NCBI RefSeq assembly: GCF_029201565.1
Contig: NZ_CP104002.1
Span: forward strand, 947,001-1,011,000
Direction of reading: 5' to 3'
Origin: Devosia sp. SD17-2
GTDB lineage: Bacteria; Pseudomonadota; Alphaproteobacteria; Rhizobiales; Devosiaceae
DNA: 64,000 nucleotides
Position numbers and translations under genes: made by a program. The notes below the pieces were generated by a model, which saw nothing but the letters and a program-made list of their open reading frames with translations, did not search any database and was not told the origin of the DNA. Every line of letters begins with the position of its first letter. Within the stretch, counting starts at the first letter, position 1. Shown here in pieces: positions 1 to 8,543 of the stretch.

Positions 1-239
1 GCTACAAAGAGTACATTGCCCTGAACAAGGCGGCCTTCGATAAATACGGCGCCAAATTCGTCGTCCGCGCGGGCAAAAGCGAAATCATGGAAGGCCCGGC
101 TGCCAATCGTCTGGCAGTGATCGAGTTCGCAGACTTCGACACTGCGATGGCCTGCTACAGTTCCCCTGAATATCAAAAGGCCCTTGAGGTCCGGAAGAAA
201 TACTCCAAGGCGCATTTTGCAGTCGTGGAAGGTGTCTGA
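1..239 (+). CDS. DUF1330 family protein, C-terminal part
   Basis: The gene is cut by the window edge; the reading frame enters at base 3 and gives 78 residues before TGA at 237-239. The visible part (YKEYIALNKAAFDKYGAKF near the start, EFADFDTAMACYSSPEYQ in the middle) is typical of DUF1330, small ferredoxin-like alpha/beta-barrel proteins of about 95-100 residues whose function is not settled. The stop codon overlaps the ATG of the TRAP small permease (TGATG), so it is translationally coupled to the transporter and probably belongs to the same catabolic operon. Roughly 15-20 N-terminal residues are missing. Confidence 0.8.
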   Translation, partial: YKEYIALNKAAFDKYGAKFVVRAGKSEIMEGPAANRLAVIEFADFDTAMACYSSPEYQKALEVRKKYSKAHFAVVEGV

Positions 240-847
240 TGCACCCCTTCGGCACCAAGGCCTCTGAGCCCATCGCCGAAATCGATCCAGCGATGAGCCG
301 CCAGATGCCCAAACCACTTCGGATGGTCATGAAGCTGTTTGACGTCCTCGTCGTCATCGGCATGACCGTGATGAGCGTCATGGTCTTTCTCAATGTGGTG
401 CTGCGCTACGGCTTCAATTCCGGCATCCCGATTTCGGTCGAACTCTCCCGCATCATCTTTGTCTGGATCATCATGCTCGGCTCGATCGCGGCGCTCGCGC
501 AGGGCGCGCATCTGGCGGTGGATTCCTTTGTCGCCAAGCTGCCCCGGACCGGCCGCGTCGTGTGCTTCCTGGTCGCCCATGGGCTGATGCACTGGTGCTG
601 CCTGATGCTCTGGCAGGGCAGCTGGGTGCAGACCGCGCTCAACTGGAACAATCATGCAGCCCTGTCGGGTATTTCGGTCGGCCTTGTCTACGCCTCCGGC
701 CTCGTCGCGGCTCTTTTCATGGCGGTCTGTCTTCTCTTCAACCTCTATCGCTTCATGCGCGGTGAGCTTCCGCCCACCTGGGCAGGAGAGCGCCAGGCCC
801 CGAGCGTGCCACTGCCCGCAGCGGCGACGCGTGAGGACGGCCGCTGA
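239..847 (+). CDS. TRAP transporter small permease (DctQ family)
   Basis: A 202-residue inner-membrane protein with four hydrophobic segments (roughly residues 35-60, 70-90, 105-130 and 150-170), the expected DctQ layout. The segment around RYGFNSGIPISVELSRIIF, with WIIMLGS following, is characteristic of DctQ proteins. It pairs with the large permease and the periplasmic binding protein to import organic or sugar acids using an ion gradient. A long N-terminal extension precedes the first helix; MKLFDVL at about residue 31 would also be a plausible mature start, but the TGATG overlap with the upstream gene favours 239. It overlaps the large permease start by one base. Confidence 0.93.
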   Translation: MHPFGTKASEPIAEIDPAMSRQMPKPLRMVMKLFDVLVVIGMTVMSVMVFLNVVLRYGFNSGIPISVELSRIIFVWIIMLGSIAALAQGAHLAVDSFVAKLPRTGRVVCFLVAHGLMHWCCLMLWQGSWVQTALNWNNHAALSGISVGLVYASGLVAALFMAVCLLFNLYRFMRGELPPTWAGERQAPSVPLPAAATREDGR

Positions 848-2061
848 TGACCATTCTGGTATTTCTCGGCTCCCTCCTTGGTGCCATTGGCATCGGCATT
901 CCGATCAGCTTCGCACTGATGCTGTCGGGCGTGTCCTTGATGCTGCTGTTCGGCAATCTGGATGCGCAGATCCTGGCGCAAAAGCTCATCGACGGAGCCG
1001 ATAGCTATCGGCTCATGGCGATCCCGTTCTTTCTGATCGCCGGCGAATTGATGAACGCTGGTGGCCTGTCGCGGCGCATCGTCAATTTCGCCCTGGCGCT
1101 CTTTGGTCACCTGCGGGGCGGGCTCGGCTACGTGGTCATCGGGACGGGTCTGATCTTTGCCAGTCTCTCCGGTTCCGCGATTGCCGATACGGCAACCCTT
1201 GCGGTCATGCTCATCCCACTGATGCGTCAGGCCGGCTATGATATCCCGCGGGCCAGCGGTCTCATGGCAGCGACCGGGATTATCGCCCCGATCATTCCGC
1301 CATCGGTCGGCTTCGTCATCCTTGGGGTGACCGCCAATATCTCGATCGTCAGCCTGTTTCTCGCCGGTATCGTACCCGGCCTGATGATGGCAGCGAGCCT
1401 GACCGTCACCTGGTGGCTTCTGGCGCGCAAGGAAAACGCCGCGGTTCTGCCCCGTCAGCCGTTTGCGGTGGTGTTGAAGAGCCTCGGTTCGGCCGTGTGG
1501 GCCTTGTTCCTGCCCATCATCATCATTGTCGGGCTGCGGTTCGGTGTCTTCACGCCCACCGAAGCCGGTGTCGTGGCGGCCGCCTACGCCTTGTTCGTCA
1601 GTGTCGTCGTTTACCGCGAACTGACTTTGGCAAAGCTCTACGAGGCAATCCTGGCGGCCGGTCGGATGACCGCTGTGATCATGTTGCTCGTCGCCGCTTC
1701 GATGGTGACCGCGTTCATGATCGCCATCGCCAACCTGCCGGGGACGCTTATCGGTATCCTGCAGCCGTTCATCGATAACCCGACCGCTGTCATGGCCCTG
1801 ATCGTTCTGATGGTGTTCGTGATCGGCATGGTGCTCGATTTCGCCCCGGTCATCGCGATCCTCGTGCCGGTCTTCATGCCAGTCGTCAAAGCCGCTGGTA
1901 TCGACCCGGTCTACTTCGGCGTCGTGTTCTTGATGACGGCGGCTGTCGGCATGATCACGCCACCGGTGGGGGCGGTGCTCAACACCGTCTGCGGGGTCAG
2001 CAGGGTCTCGATGGCAGCGTCGTCAAGGGTGTCTGGCCGTTCCTTTTTGCGGAAGTGCTGA
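847..2061 (+). CDS. TRAP transporter large permease (DctM family), 3' end frameshifted
   Basis: As read, 404 residues of a DctM-type large subunit with about ten hydrophobic segments and the family features GDLDAQILAQKLIDGADSYRLMAIPFF-like N-terminus, GSAIADTATLAVMLIPLM and IIPPSVGFVILG. The last 17 residues after VSRVS-M are basic and unlike the family. Adding one G after the ATG at 2011-2013 restores GSVVKGVWPFLFAEVL followed by a hydrophobic helix to TGA at 2121-2123, giving about 425 residues, the normal DctM size. So a one-base deletion near 2014 removes the last membrane helix; it may be a true mutation or a sequencing error. It sits between DctQ and DctP genes. Confidence 0.85.
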   Translation: MTILVFLGSLLGAIGIGIPISFALMLSGVSLMLLFGNLDAQILAQKLIDGADSYRLMAIPFFLIAGELMNAGGLSRRIVNFALALFGHLRGGLGYVVIGTGLIFASLSGSAIADTATLAVMLIPLMRQAGYDIPRASGLMAATGIIAPIIPPSVGFVILGVTANISIVSLFLAGIVPGLMMAASLTVTWWLLARKENAAVLPRQPFAVVLKSLGSAVWALFLPIIIIVGLRFGVFTPTEAGVVAAAYALFVSVVVYRELTLAKLYEAILAAGRMTAVIMLLVAASMVTAFMIAIANLPGTLIGILQPFIDNPTAVMALIVLMVFVIGMVLDFAPVIAILVPVFMPVVKAAGIDPVYFGVVFLMTAAVGMITPPVGAVLNTVCGVSRVSMAASSRVSGRSFLRKC

Positions 2062-2123
2062 TCGTGGTGCTTCTCGTCATTTTCCCGGATCTGGTTCTCG
2101 TTCCAGCGTCCTGGTTTAGCTGA
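2014..2123 (+). other. Displaced 3' end of the DctM gene in the +1 frame
   Basis: Reading ggc-agc-gtc-gtc from a restored G near 2014 gives about 36 residues including FLFAEVLIVVLLVIFPDLVL, the final hydrophobic helix expected in a DctM protein, and stops at 2121-2123 just before the Shine-Dalgarno of the DctP gene. This supports a single-base loss rather than a naturally short permease. Confidence 0.75.
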
Positions 2124-2145
2124 TCTCATATGGAGGAGAGATGAG

Positions 2146-3138
2146 ATGAAGAAACTTCTACCCCTGCTAGCGCTGGCCGGTGCCCTGGCCATGTCACTGC
2201 CTGCCATGGCGCAGACTGCCCGCCTTGGTTACGTCCCCACCGAAGATCACCCGGTCGGCAAGGCCTCGGTCTTCTTCGCTGAAAAGGTCAAGGAAAAGAC
2301 CGGTGGTCGTATCACCATCGAAACCTTCGGCAACGGCGTTCTGGGCAGTGAGCCGCAGCTGCAGTCGTCCATCCAGGGTGGCTTTCTCGACGTGATGGTC
2401 GGACCGACGTCGAACCTTGTCGGTTCCGTGCCGGGCTATCTGATCTTCGATCTGCCGTTCTTTTATAAGGACTTTGCCGCTGTCGACGCGGTGATGGATG
2501 GCGACGTCGGCAAGGAGCTGTTCGACCGCCTCGATTCCGAGCTCGGTATCGTGGGGCTCGCCTATATGGACAATGGCTTCCGCCACATCACCAACGCGGT
2601 TCGCCCGATCAACACCATCGACGATCTCAATGGTCTGAAGATCCGCGTGATCCCCAACCCGCTGTTCCTGGCGACCTTTGAAACGCTGGGCACCAACCCC
2701 GTTCCGCTTCCTTACCCTGAGCTTTTCAACGCTCTTGAAAGCGGCGCCGTCGAGGCCCAGGAAACCCCGGTGGGGCTGATCCACGCCAGCCGCTTCTACG
2801 AGGTTCAGGACCATCTTGCCCTGACCGGTCACGTCTATACCCCGTTCGTCTTGCTCGCGAGCAAGAAGTGGTTCGGTGCTCTCAGCGCCGAAGACCAGGC
2901 TCTGGTCCTCGAAGCTGCCCAGGAAACGGCGGTATACCAGCGGGATCTATCCCGAAATGACGCCGACCGCCTCACTGGCCTGCTTGAAGAAGAGGGCATG
3001 GAGGTCACCCGGCCGTCCGAGGAAGCCATGAACGCGCTGCGCGAACGTGTGGCCCCGGTGGTCGATCAGTTCACCGACCAGATCGGCGCTGACCTTATCG
3101 AGCGCGCCCGTGCTGCAATGGACGCAGTGGCCAACTAA
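2146..3138 (+). CDS. TRAP transporter substrate-binding protein (DctP family)
   Basis: A 330-residue periplasmic protein with a clear Sec signal peptide (MKKLLPLLALAGALAMSLPAMAQ, cleavage after about residue 22). The mature part begins ARLGYVPTEDHPVGKAS and contains the DctP-type segments GGRITIETFGNGVLGSEPQ and IRVIPNPLFLATFETLGTNPVP, where a conserved arginine (in KIRVIPN) binds the carboxylate of the ligand in this family. GGAGGAG at 2132-2138 fixes the start at the second ATG; the ATG at 2141 runs into a stop. It captures a carboxylate-type solute for the DctQM permease; the ligand is not predictable, but the adjacent AraD1-type gene suggests a sugar-acid derivative. Confidence 0.95.
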   Translation: MKKLLPLLALAGALAMSLPAMAQTARLGYVPTEDHPVGKASVFFAEKVKEKTGGRITIETFGNGVLGSEPQLQSSIQGGFLDVMVGPTSNLVGSVPGYLIFDLPFFYKDFAAVDAVMDGDVGKELFDRLDSELGIVGLAYMDNGFRHITNAVRPINTIDDLNGLKIRVIPNPLFLATFETLGTNPVPLPYPELFNALESGAVEAQETPVGLIHASRFYEVQDHLALTGHVYTPFVLLASKKWFGALSAEDQALVLEAAQETAVYQRDLSRNDADRLTGLLEEEGMEVTRPSEEAMNALRERVAPVVDQFTDQIGADLIERARAAMDAVAN

Positions 3139-3147
3139 ATCCGAACC

Positions 3148-3173
3148 GCCGGAGCCAGCACGCTGGTTCCGGC
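3148..3173 (+). terminator. Hairpin between DctP and AraD1-type genes
   Basis: Stem 3148-3158 with 3163-3173 (11 pairs including one G-T wobble) and a CACG loop, followed by a short T-poor tail (ATTTCTA). It is more likely an mRNA-stabilising or attenuating hairpin between the highly expressed binding-protein gene and the downstream enzyme gene than a full terminator. Confidence 0.5.
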
Positions 3174-3192
3174 ATTTCTATTGAGTGAGATT

Positions 3193-4191
3193 ATGCGACT
3201 AATCCAGTTTGTCGAACCCCAAGGCTCCCGCGCAATCGGGGTTGTCGACGGTACCGCAGTGCGTCAGGTCAATGGCGCTGCCAGCATCCGTGAACTGGCG
3301 TTGAAAGCTATCGCCGCAGGTCGTCCGATCGCAGAAGAGGTCCGTCAAAGTGGTCTGGGCGCGTCGCATGACTATGACCAGTTGATTGCGCAGGGCAAAG
3401 TCCTGCCGCCGCTTGATCATCCGGACGCAGCCCATATGATGATTGCCGGAACGGGGCTGACCCACATCGGCAGCGCAGCGTCGCGCTCCAAAATGCATGA
3501 CAAGGCCTCCACCGGGGACGAGGCCGACATGAACGACACCATGCGCATGTTCAAATGGGGGCTTGAGGGCGGTAAGCCTGCCAGTGGGACCCAAGGCGTG
3601 CAGCCGGAATGGTTTTACAAGGGCGACGGCTCAATGGTGGTTTCGCCCGGTGCCGCGCTCGACGTGCCCGATTTCGCCGATGATGTGGGCGAAGAGCCGG
3701 AAATCGTCGGCCTTTACGTTATCGGTGACGACAATCGGCCCTATCGGGTCGGCTTTGCCATCGGCAATGAAGTCACCGACCATGTGATGGAAAAGAAGAA
3801 TTACCTGTATCTGGCCCACGCCAAGTTGCGCCAGTGCGCTTTTGGCCCAGAGCTCTTTGTTGGCGATCTGCCCGAGAGCATCGAGGGTACGGCGCGTATC
3901 CTGCGCGATGGCGAAACGATCTGGGAGAAACCTTTCCCCACAGGCGAAGCCAACATGTCCCACTCGATCGAGAACATCGAGTTTCATCACTTCAAATACA
4001 ATCAGCTGCTGCGCGCCGGCGACGTCCACGCCATTTTCATGGGCACGGCGGTCGCGTCCTTTGGCGACGGCATTGAAGCGAAGGTCGGCGATACATTCGA
4101 GATCGACATCCCGCTGTTCGGGCGCCCGCTGATCAATTCGACCCGCGCCAGCAAGACCGAGGTCGGGCCCGGCGCGATCAGGTCACTCTGA
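3193..4191 (+). CDS. AraD1/GguC-family FAH-fold protein
   Basis: A 332-residue cytoplasmic protein starting MRLIQFVEP. The C-terminal two thirds resemble the fumarylacetoacetate hydrolase fold, with acidic metal-binding segment VGEEPEIVGLYVIGDD and SHSIENIEFHHFKYNQLLRAGDVHAIFMGTA. Best matched by memory to AraD1/GguC proteins, which include L-2-keto-3-deoxyarabonate dehydratases. A TTG twelve bases upstream (3181) is possible, but GAGTGAG precedes the ATG at 3193 at better spacing. The gene follows the TRAP transporter in the same direction, so it probably acts on the imported acid. Whether it is a dehydratase, hydrolase or other lyase cannot be read from the sequence. Confidence 0.85.
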   Translation: MRLIQFVEPQGSRAIGVVDGTAVRQVNGAASIRELALKAIAAGRPIAEEVRQSGLGASHDYDQLIAQGKVLPPLDHPDAAHMMIAGTGLTHIGSAASRSKMHDKASTGDEADMNDTMRMFKWGLEGGKPASGTQGVQPEWFYKGDGSMVVSPGAALDVPDFADDVGEEPEIVGLYVIGDDNRPYRVGFAIGNEVTDHVMEKKNYLYLAHAKLRQCAFGPELFVGDLPESIEGTARILRDGETIWEKPFPTGEANMSHSIENIEFHHFKYNQLLRAGDVHAIFMGTAVASFGDGIEAKVGDTFEIDIPLFGRPLINSTRASKTEVGPGAIRSL

Positions 4192-4217
4192 GCGCCCGCG
4201 CGTACATGTAAGAGACT

Positions 4218-4238
4218 AGGGGGGCTCACAGCCCCCCT
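4218..4238. terminator. Bidirectional hairpin between convergent genes
   Basis: Perfect 9-bp stem AGGGGGGCT / AGCCCCCCT (4218-4226 and 4230-4238) with a CAC loop, lying between the AraD1-type gene and the SDR gene and covering the SDR stop codon. There is no long T run on either side, so termination strength is uncertain. Confidence 0.6.
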
Positions 4239-4972
4239 GAAACCGTCGTGATCGTGGCGGTGACAAACCCCGAACCGGGGGACGCCAGCCACAGCGCTGC
4301 GCGGGCAATGTCGATCGGTTCGGCAATGCGCCCCATTGGCGTGATGGCCGCGATCCGTGCTGGCCGTTCGGGATTGCCGCCTTCGGAATGGATGCGCGTA
4401 TTGGTGGTGCCGACGCGAATGGCGTTCACCCGGATGCCTTCAGGCGCCAGCTCCTTGCCCGAGCCATAGGTTATGGACTCCACCGCGCCCTTGGTCGCCG
4501 CGTACTGGATGTATTCGTTCGGACTGCCGAGATAGGCTGCCAGTGAAGACATGTTGACGATCGCCCCACCGGCGCCGCCCCGCTTGGTCGACATGCGCCT
4601 GGTGGCTTCCTGGATACAATACACAAGCCCGAAAACGTTGATCTCGAAGGTGCGCTCCAGGGCTTCGGGCTCAAGATCGACAAGCTTTCCGGCCTTGCCG
4701 ATAATGCCCGCATTGTTGATGAGGCACGAGACCCGCCCAAGCCGGGCATCGCATTGTTCAAAGAGTTCGAGCACATCCGCCCGGTTGCCGACATTGCCGC
4801 GAACGGCGATGGCGCGGGCGCCTTCGGCTTCACAGGCGGCCACTACCTCTGCAGCGGCTGCGTCGTCCGAAAGATAGCTGATGCAGATATCGTATCCCTC
4901 TGACGCAAAGAGCTTTGCCGTGGCCGCACCAATGCCATGGCTCGCGCCAGTGATGATGGAGATGGGTCTCAC
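4226..4972 (-). CDS. SDR family NAD(P)-dependent oxidoreductase
   Basis: A 248-residue classical short-chain dehydrogenase. Cofactor motif TGASHGIG at residues 8-15, NNAG at 86-89, catalytic serine in MSSLAAY (about 142-143), and Tyr157/Lys161 in YAATKG. The C-terminal SGFVTATITTVSGG is typical of enzymes that interconvert a sugar, polyol or keto-acid hydroxyl with NAD(P)H. The start is GTG preceded by GGGAGGGATTGAG. It is downstream of the iron alcohol dehydrogenase on the same strand with a gap of 55 bases, so the two are likely cotranscribed. The substrate is not identifiable. Confidence 0.93.
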   Translation of the reverse strand: MRPISIITGASHGIGAATAKLFASEGYDICISYLSDDAAAAEVVAACEAEGARAIAVRGNVGNRADVLELFEQCDARLGRVSCLINNAGIIGKAGKLVDLEPEALERTFEINVFGLVYCIQEATRRMSTKRGGAGGAIVNMSSLAAYLGSPNEYIQYAATKGAVESITYGSGKELAPEGIRVNAIRVGTTNTRIHSEGGNPERPARIAAITPMGRIAEPIDIARAALWLASPGSGFVTATITTVSGGL

Positions 4973-5027
4973 CTCAATCCCTCCCGGTAATTGGTCTCTT
5001 GATCGCAGCAGCGGTATGCCGCCGGCG

Positions 5028-6155
5028 CTAATAGACCGCTTCGATGATCTGGGCGTAGTCAGTGGCGCTCAGGGGACGGGGGTTGGTTGCGTGGCTATGG
5101 TCGGCCAGCGCGCGCTCGCAGATCCATCCAATGATTTCACGCGAAACGCCAAGCTCGGAAAGCCTTGCGGAGGTGCCGAGCGACTGGTTGAGCCGTTCCA
5201 GCTCTTCGGCCAGGGTGCCCTCGGTTATGCCCGCCAGACGCTCAAGAGTGTTCAGCTTCTCGGCCGCCTCTGGCACTTCACGGTTCCAACGGATGACTTC
5301 CGGCATCAGAATGGCATTGAGCAGGCCGTGGTGAAGCTTGAGATCCTTGAGGCCGCCGAGCGCGTGGCTCAGGGAATGGACGGCGCCCAAGCCCTTCTGA
5401 AAGGTCATGCCGCCCTCGAGTGCGCCCATCATCAGGTCTGACCGCGCCGCCACGTTTGTGGGCTCGCGAACCGCGACGGGAAGGGCCTTCCAGATGCGCT
5501 CGAAGCCATCACGGGCGATAGCCTCAGCTGGTGGATTGAAGCGCGGCGAGAGATAGGTCTCGATGCAATGGGAGAGAGCATCGAGAGCGGTTGCGGCCGT
5601 CAGGCCCGCCGGAAGTCCAAGGGTCAGGAGCGGGTCGCAAATGGCGCGCTTGGGAATAAGGTGACCGCTGATGAAGCCGAGCTTGCGGCCATCGTCGAGC
5701 GTGATCAGGGCCGCGCGGCCGACCTCGGACCCCGTGCCCGCGGTGGTGGGAATGGCGATGAGGGGGGCGACATTTGGCGTGATCCGCGCGATGCCGCCGA
5801 GAATGGCCGCATATTGTTCGAGCGGGCCATCATGGGTGGCCAACAGGGCAATGCCCTTTGCCAGGTCAATCGGGGATCCGCCGCCAATGGCGATCACGCC
5901 GTCGCAGCCTGCGCCGCGATAGGCATCAAGCCCGGCGAACACTGCACTTTCGGTCGGATTTGCGGGAACGTCCAAAAACCGCGGCAGGCCCGAAAGCGCG
6001 CCAAATTCGGGACGGTCCAGAAGCCCGGCAGCAACAATGCCGGGGTCGCTGACGATCAGCGGTCTCGACAGACCAAGCTCCGACATGATCTGGGGCAGGG
6101 AGGTTGCCGCGCCTGCGCCAAAATTTACTGTCGTCAAATAGCTGATGACGTCCAA
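5028..6155 (-). CDS. Iron-containing alcohol dehydrogenase family protein
   Basis: A 375-residue group III metal-dependent dehydrogenase. The nucleotide-binding half carries GGGSPIDLAK and IPTTAGTGSEV; the metal-binding half carries TALDALSHCIETY, GAVHSLSHALGG and LHHGLLNAI, whose Asp and His residues are the usual divalent metal ligands. I place the start at TTG 6155 because GGGAGGA lies six bases upstream; an in-frame ATG at 6194 would add 13 residues (the longer reading continues through the Shine-Dalgarno). First gene of a two-gene minus-strand unit with the SDR. Maleylacetate reductases share this fold, so alcohol oxidation is only the default reading. Confidence 0.92.
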   Translation of the reverse strand: MDVISYLTTVNFGAGAATSLPQIMSELGLSRPLIVSDPGIVAAGLLDRPEFGALSGLPRFLDVPANPTESAVFAGLDAYRGAGCDGVIAIGGGSPIDLAKGIALLATHDGPLEQYAAILGGIARITPNVAPLIAIPTTAGTGSEVGRAALITLDDGRKLGFISGHLIPKRAICDPLLTLGLPAGLTAATALDALSHCIETYLSPRFNPPAEAIARDGFERIWKALPVAVREPTNVAARSDLMMGALEGGMTFQKGLGAVHSLSHALGGLKDLKLHHGLLNAILMPEVIRWNREVPEAAEKLNTLERLAGITEGTLAEELERLNQSLGTSARLSELGVSREIIGWICERALADHSHATNPRPLSATDYAQIIEAVY

Positions 6156-6284
6156 AATTGTTCCTCCCGTAAGTGCCGCTGCTGCATCGTCCATATAGTG
6201 GGCGAGGTGTCCACGTTATAGAGGAATCGCAAGAGACCGCTGGTTTGTCAAGCTCGACAATGCGCTCTCGCCTTCAGTGTCCAT

Positions 6285-6458
6285 GATCGAACTGAGGACT
6301 ACGCCTTCGATATTGCCATGGTGCGCCACATGGCGGAGCGGATGGGCGCCAAAGTCACCGAGGTGGCCGCCAGCCATGCGGTGTTTATGACCCAGCCCCA
6401 AATCGTGGCCCAGACGATCGAAATGGCCGCCCAGACGGCAAGAGTCGCCGCCAATTGA
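6285..6458 (+). pseudogene. Remnant of an alpha/beta-hydrolase C-terminus
   Basis: An open stretch with no start of its own encodes 57 residues: DRTEDYAFDIAMVRHMAERM followed by a segment containing VAASHAVFMTQPQ and then IVAQTIEMAA up to TGA at 6456-6458. This matches the end of non-heme chloroperoxidase-like alpha/beta-hydrolases, where the catalytic Asp precedes AERMGA and the catalytic His is in SSHxxxxSxP. Upstream frames hold no recognisable remainder of the fold (the nucleophile elbow and oxyanion region are absent). The 5' three quarters of the gene have been lost, while the terminator at 6519-6544 survives. Confidence 0.7.
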
Positions 6459-6518
6459 AGTTGGCAGGCAGCCACCGAAGGCCAGGCGCTTGCTGACCGA
6501 CATGCGCGAGCCCTCAAG

Positions 6519-6544
6519 GCCCCGGTATCTGCCGGGGCTTTTTT
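6519..6544 (+). terminator. Rho-independent terminator after the hydrolase relic
   Basis: Stem GCCCCGG (6519-6525) with CCGGGGC (6532-6538), loop TATCTG, followed by six T residues (6539-6543 onward). The T run is on the plus strand, so it served the plus-strand hydrolase, of which only the tail remains, not the minus-strand LuxR gene that ends at 6547. Confidence 0.8.
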
Positions 6545-6546
6545 GT

Positions 6547-7095
6547 CTAGGGCTGGCTCAAGAACCAGGCGATGAGTTCGGCGGAATTGGCGACACCGAC
6601 TGACCGCGCCAGGCGCAGGCGGTGGGCTTCGACCGTGCGTTGCGACAGACCCAGTTCGGCTGCAATGGCGGCGTTGGTCTTTCCTTGCGCCACCAAAGTC
6701 AGAACCTGGCGCTGGCGGCCTGTCAGCTTGAGCGTGACGTCGGTGACAGGACGGTTGATGGGTTCGAAACAATAGAGCGCGGCAGCAAAGGGATCGGTCG
6801 CGTCCTGGGCCCGGCCATTGACCCTGCACCAGAACCTGCGCCCGTCGGCGCTGGCCATGATCCGCTCGTCATAATAGAGGGCGCCGCCGGCCAGATTGCT
6901 GCGCCACATTTCTCCCGTGCGCACGAAGTCCGCAATGGCCGGGTAGAGCCGGAAAAAGCTCGCATCGACGAGCTCAGGCCGTTGAAAGCCAAAGAGATCG
7001 GCAAAGGCGTCATTGCAGTCGCGGATGATGCGATGCGTGGCAAAGACCAGCGGCACCGGCAGCTCGGACAGGGCGAATTTGGGTGGTGAAGTCAT
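6547..7095 (-). CDS. PAS-LuxR transcriptional regulator
   Basis: A 182-residue regulator with an N-terminal PAS-like sensor (about residues 10-110; FATHRIIRDCNDAFADLFGF and RRFWCRVNGRAQD are typical PAS segments) and a C-terminal LuxR/FixJ helix-turn-helix (LTGRQRQVLTLVAQGKTNAAIA, then RTVEAHRLRLARSVGV, about 122-175). There is no receiver domain, so it probably senses a small ligand directly. It is transcribed divergently from the CoA-transferase/thiolase operon, whose start lies about 80 bases away, and is the obvious candidate regulator of that operon. Confidence 0.9.
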   Translation of the reverse strand: MTSPPKFALSELPVPLVFATHRIIRDCNDAFADLFGFQRPELVDASFFRLYPAIADFVRTGEMWRSNLAGGALYYDERIMASADGRRFWCRVNGRAQDATDPFAAALYCFEPINRPVTDVTLKLTGRQRQVLTLVAQGKTNAAIAAELGLSQRTVEAHRLRLARSVGVANSAELIAWFLSQP

Positions 7096-7176
7096 GTCGT
7101 AGAAATACGACTAACCCGGCCGCTTCAACAAGCTCTAGCGTCCGTGAAAACAAGCCTGCGGAGGACCAGAATTTTA

Positions 7177-7890
7177 ATGCGCAAGACCCGCTCCACCGTC
7201 GCTGACGCCCTTGAGGGCCTGCTGGCCGACGGTATGACCATCATGTCTGGCGGCTTCGGCCTTTGTGGTATCCCCGAAGCCCTGATCGAAGGCATCGAAC
7301 GCTCCGGCGCGCGCGACCTCACGATCATTTCCAACAATGCGGGCGTTGACGGAATTGGCCTGGGCCGCCTGCTCGCGACCCGCCAGGTCAAGAAGATGAT
7401 CTCGTCCTATGTGGGAGAAAACAAGCTTTTCGCCGAGCAATTTCTCTCCGGTGCGCTGGAGCTCGAGTTCAATCCCCAGGGCACGCTCGCCGAGCGCATT
7501 CGGGCGGGGGGCGCAGGCATTCCGGCGTTCTACACCAGGACCGGTGTGGGCACGATCATCGCTGACGGCAAGGAAGTGCGGTCGTTCAATGGCGAGGATT
7601 ATGTGATGGAGACCGCTCTTGTGGCCGATCTGTCCGTTGTCCATGCCCATACGGGCGATGGCGAGGGAAACCTCGTCTATCGAATGACCGCCCGCAATTT
7701 CAATCCGATGATGGCGACAGCGGGCAAGGTGACGGTGGCCGAGGTGGAGCATCTTGTGCCGACCGGCTCGATCAACCCCGATCAGATCCATACCCCCGGC
7801 ATCTTCGTCGACCGCATCGTTCATGTGCCGGCGCCGACCAAGCATATCGAACAGCGCACTGTCCGCACCCGCATCGAGGAGAACGCATAA
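7177..7890 (+). CDS. 3-oxoacid CoA-transferase subunit A
   Basis: A 237-residue alpha subunit of a family I CoA-transferase. It has the CoA-binding glycine-rich segment [13 protein letters not shown] near residues 29-41, ISNNAGVDG, and [14 protein letters not shown] followed by [13 protein letters not shown] 7177 follows GGAGGA at 7160-7165; a GTG at 7144 is in frame but has no ribosome site. The gene overlaps subunit B by one base (TAATG). With subunit B it moves CoA from succinyl-CoA to a 3-oxoacid. Acetoacetate is favoured over 3-oxoadipate because the adjacent thiolase is of the acetoacetyl-CoA type, but both are possible. Confidence 0.93.
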   Translation: MRKTRSTVADALEGLLADGMTIMSGGFGLCGIPEALIEGIERSGARDLTIISNNAGVDGIGLGRLLATRQVKKMISSYVGENKLFAEQFLSGALELEFNPQGTLAERIRAGGAGIPAFYTRTGVGTIIADGKEVRSFNGEDYVMETALVADLSVVHAHTGDGEGNLVYRMTARNFNPMMATAGKVTVAEVEHLVPTGSINPDQIHTPGIFVDRIVHVPAPTKHIEQRTVRTRIEENA

Positions 7891-8543
7891 TGGCCTGGAC
7901 CCGCGAGCAGATGGCCGCCCGCGCCGCGCGCGAGTTGGAGGACGGTTTCTACGTCAATCTCGGCATCGGCATCCCGACCCTTGTGGCCGGCTATATCCCC
8001 GAGGGGATGGATGTGCGCCTCCAGAGTGAAAACGGCATGCTTGGCATGGGCCCATTCCCGTTTGAAGGCGAAGAGGACGCCGACCTTATCAATGCCGGCA
8101 AGCAGACGATCACGGCGCTTCCGGAAACCAGCTTCTTCTCCAGTGCCGACAGCTTCGGCATGATCCGGGGCGGCCATATCGACCTGTCCATCCTCGGCGC
8201 CATGCAGGTTGCCGAGAACGGTGATCTTGCCAACTGGATGATCCCGGGCAAGATGGTGAAAGGCATGGGTGGCGCCATGGACCTCGTCGCGGGCGTCAAG
8301 CGCGTGGTTGTGGTCATGGAGCATGAAGCCAAGGGGCAGCCTAAACTGTTGCGCGAGTGCACCCTGCCGCTGACCGGCAAACGCGTCGCCGGTCGTGTCA
8401 TCACGGACCTCGGCGTTTTTTCCATTTCCCGTCGCGGCGACGTGGACATGCGCCTTATCGAACTGGCAAATGGCGTGTCGCTGGATGAAATCGCTGCCAA
8501 GACCGAAGCCCGGTTCACGGTCGCGATCGGAGAAGAAGCATAA
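7890..8543 (+). CDS. 3-oxoacid CoA-transferase subunit B
   Basis: A 217-residue beta subunit. The catalytic glutamate is Glu47 in [10 protein letters not shown], the residue that forms the gamma-glutamyl-CoA thioester in this family. [22 protein letters not shown] and [10 protein letters not shown] further down are also standard. It overlaps both neighbours by one base, so the three genes form a coupled operon: CoA is attached to a 3-oxoacid and the product is passed to the thiolase. Confidence 0.95.
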   Translation: MAWTREQMAARAARELEDGFYVNLGIGIPTLVAGYIPEGMDVRLQSENGMLGMGPFPFEGEEDADLINAGKQTITALPETSFFSSADSFGMIRGGHIDLSILGAMQVAENGDLANWMIPGKMVKGMGGAMDLVAGVKRVVVVMEHEAKGQPKLLRECTLPLTGKRVAGRVITDLGVFSISRRGDVDMRLIELANGVSLDEIAAKTEARFTVAIGEEA

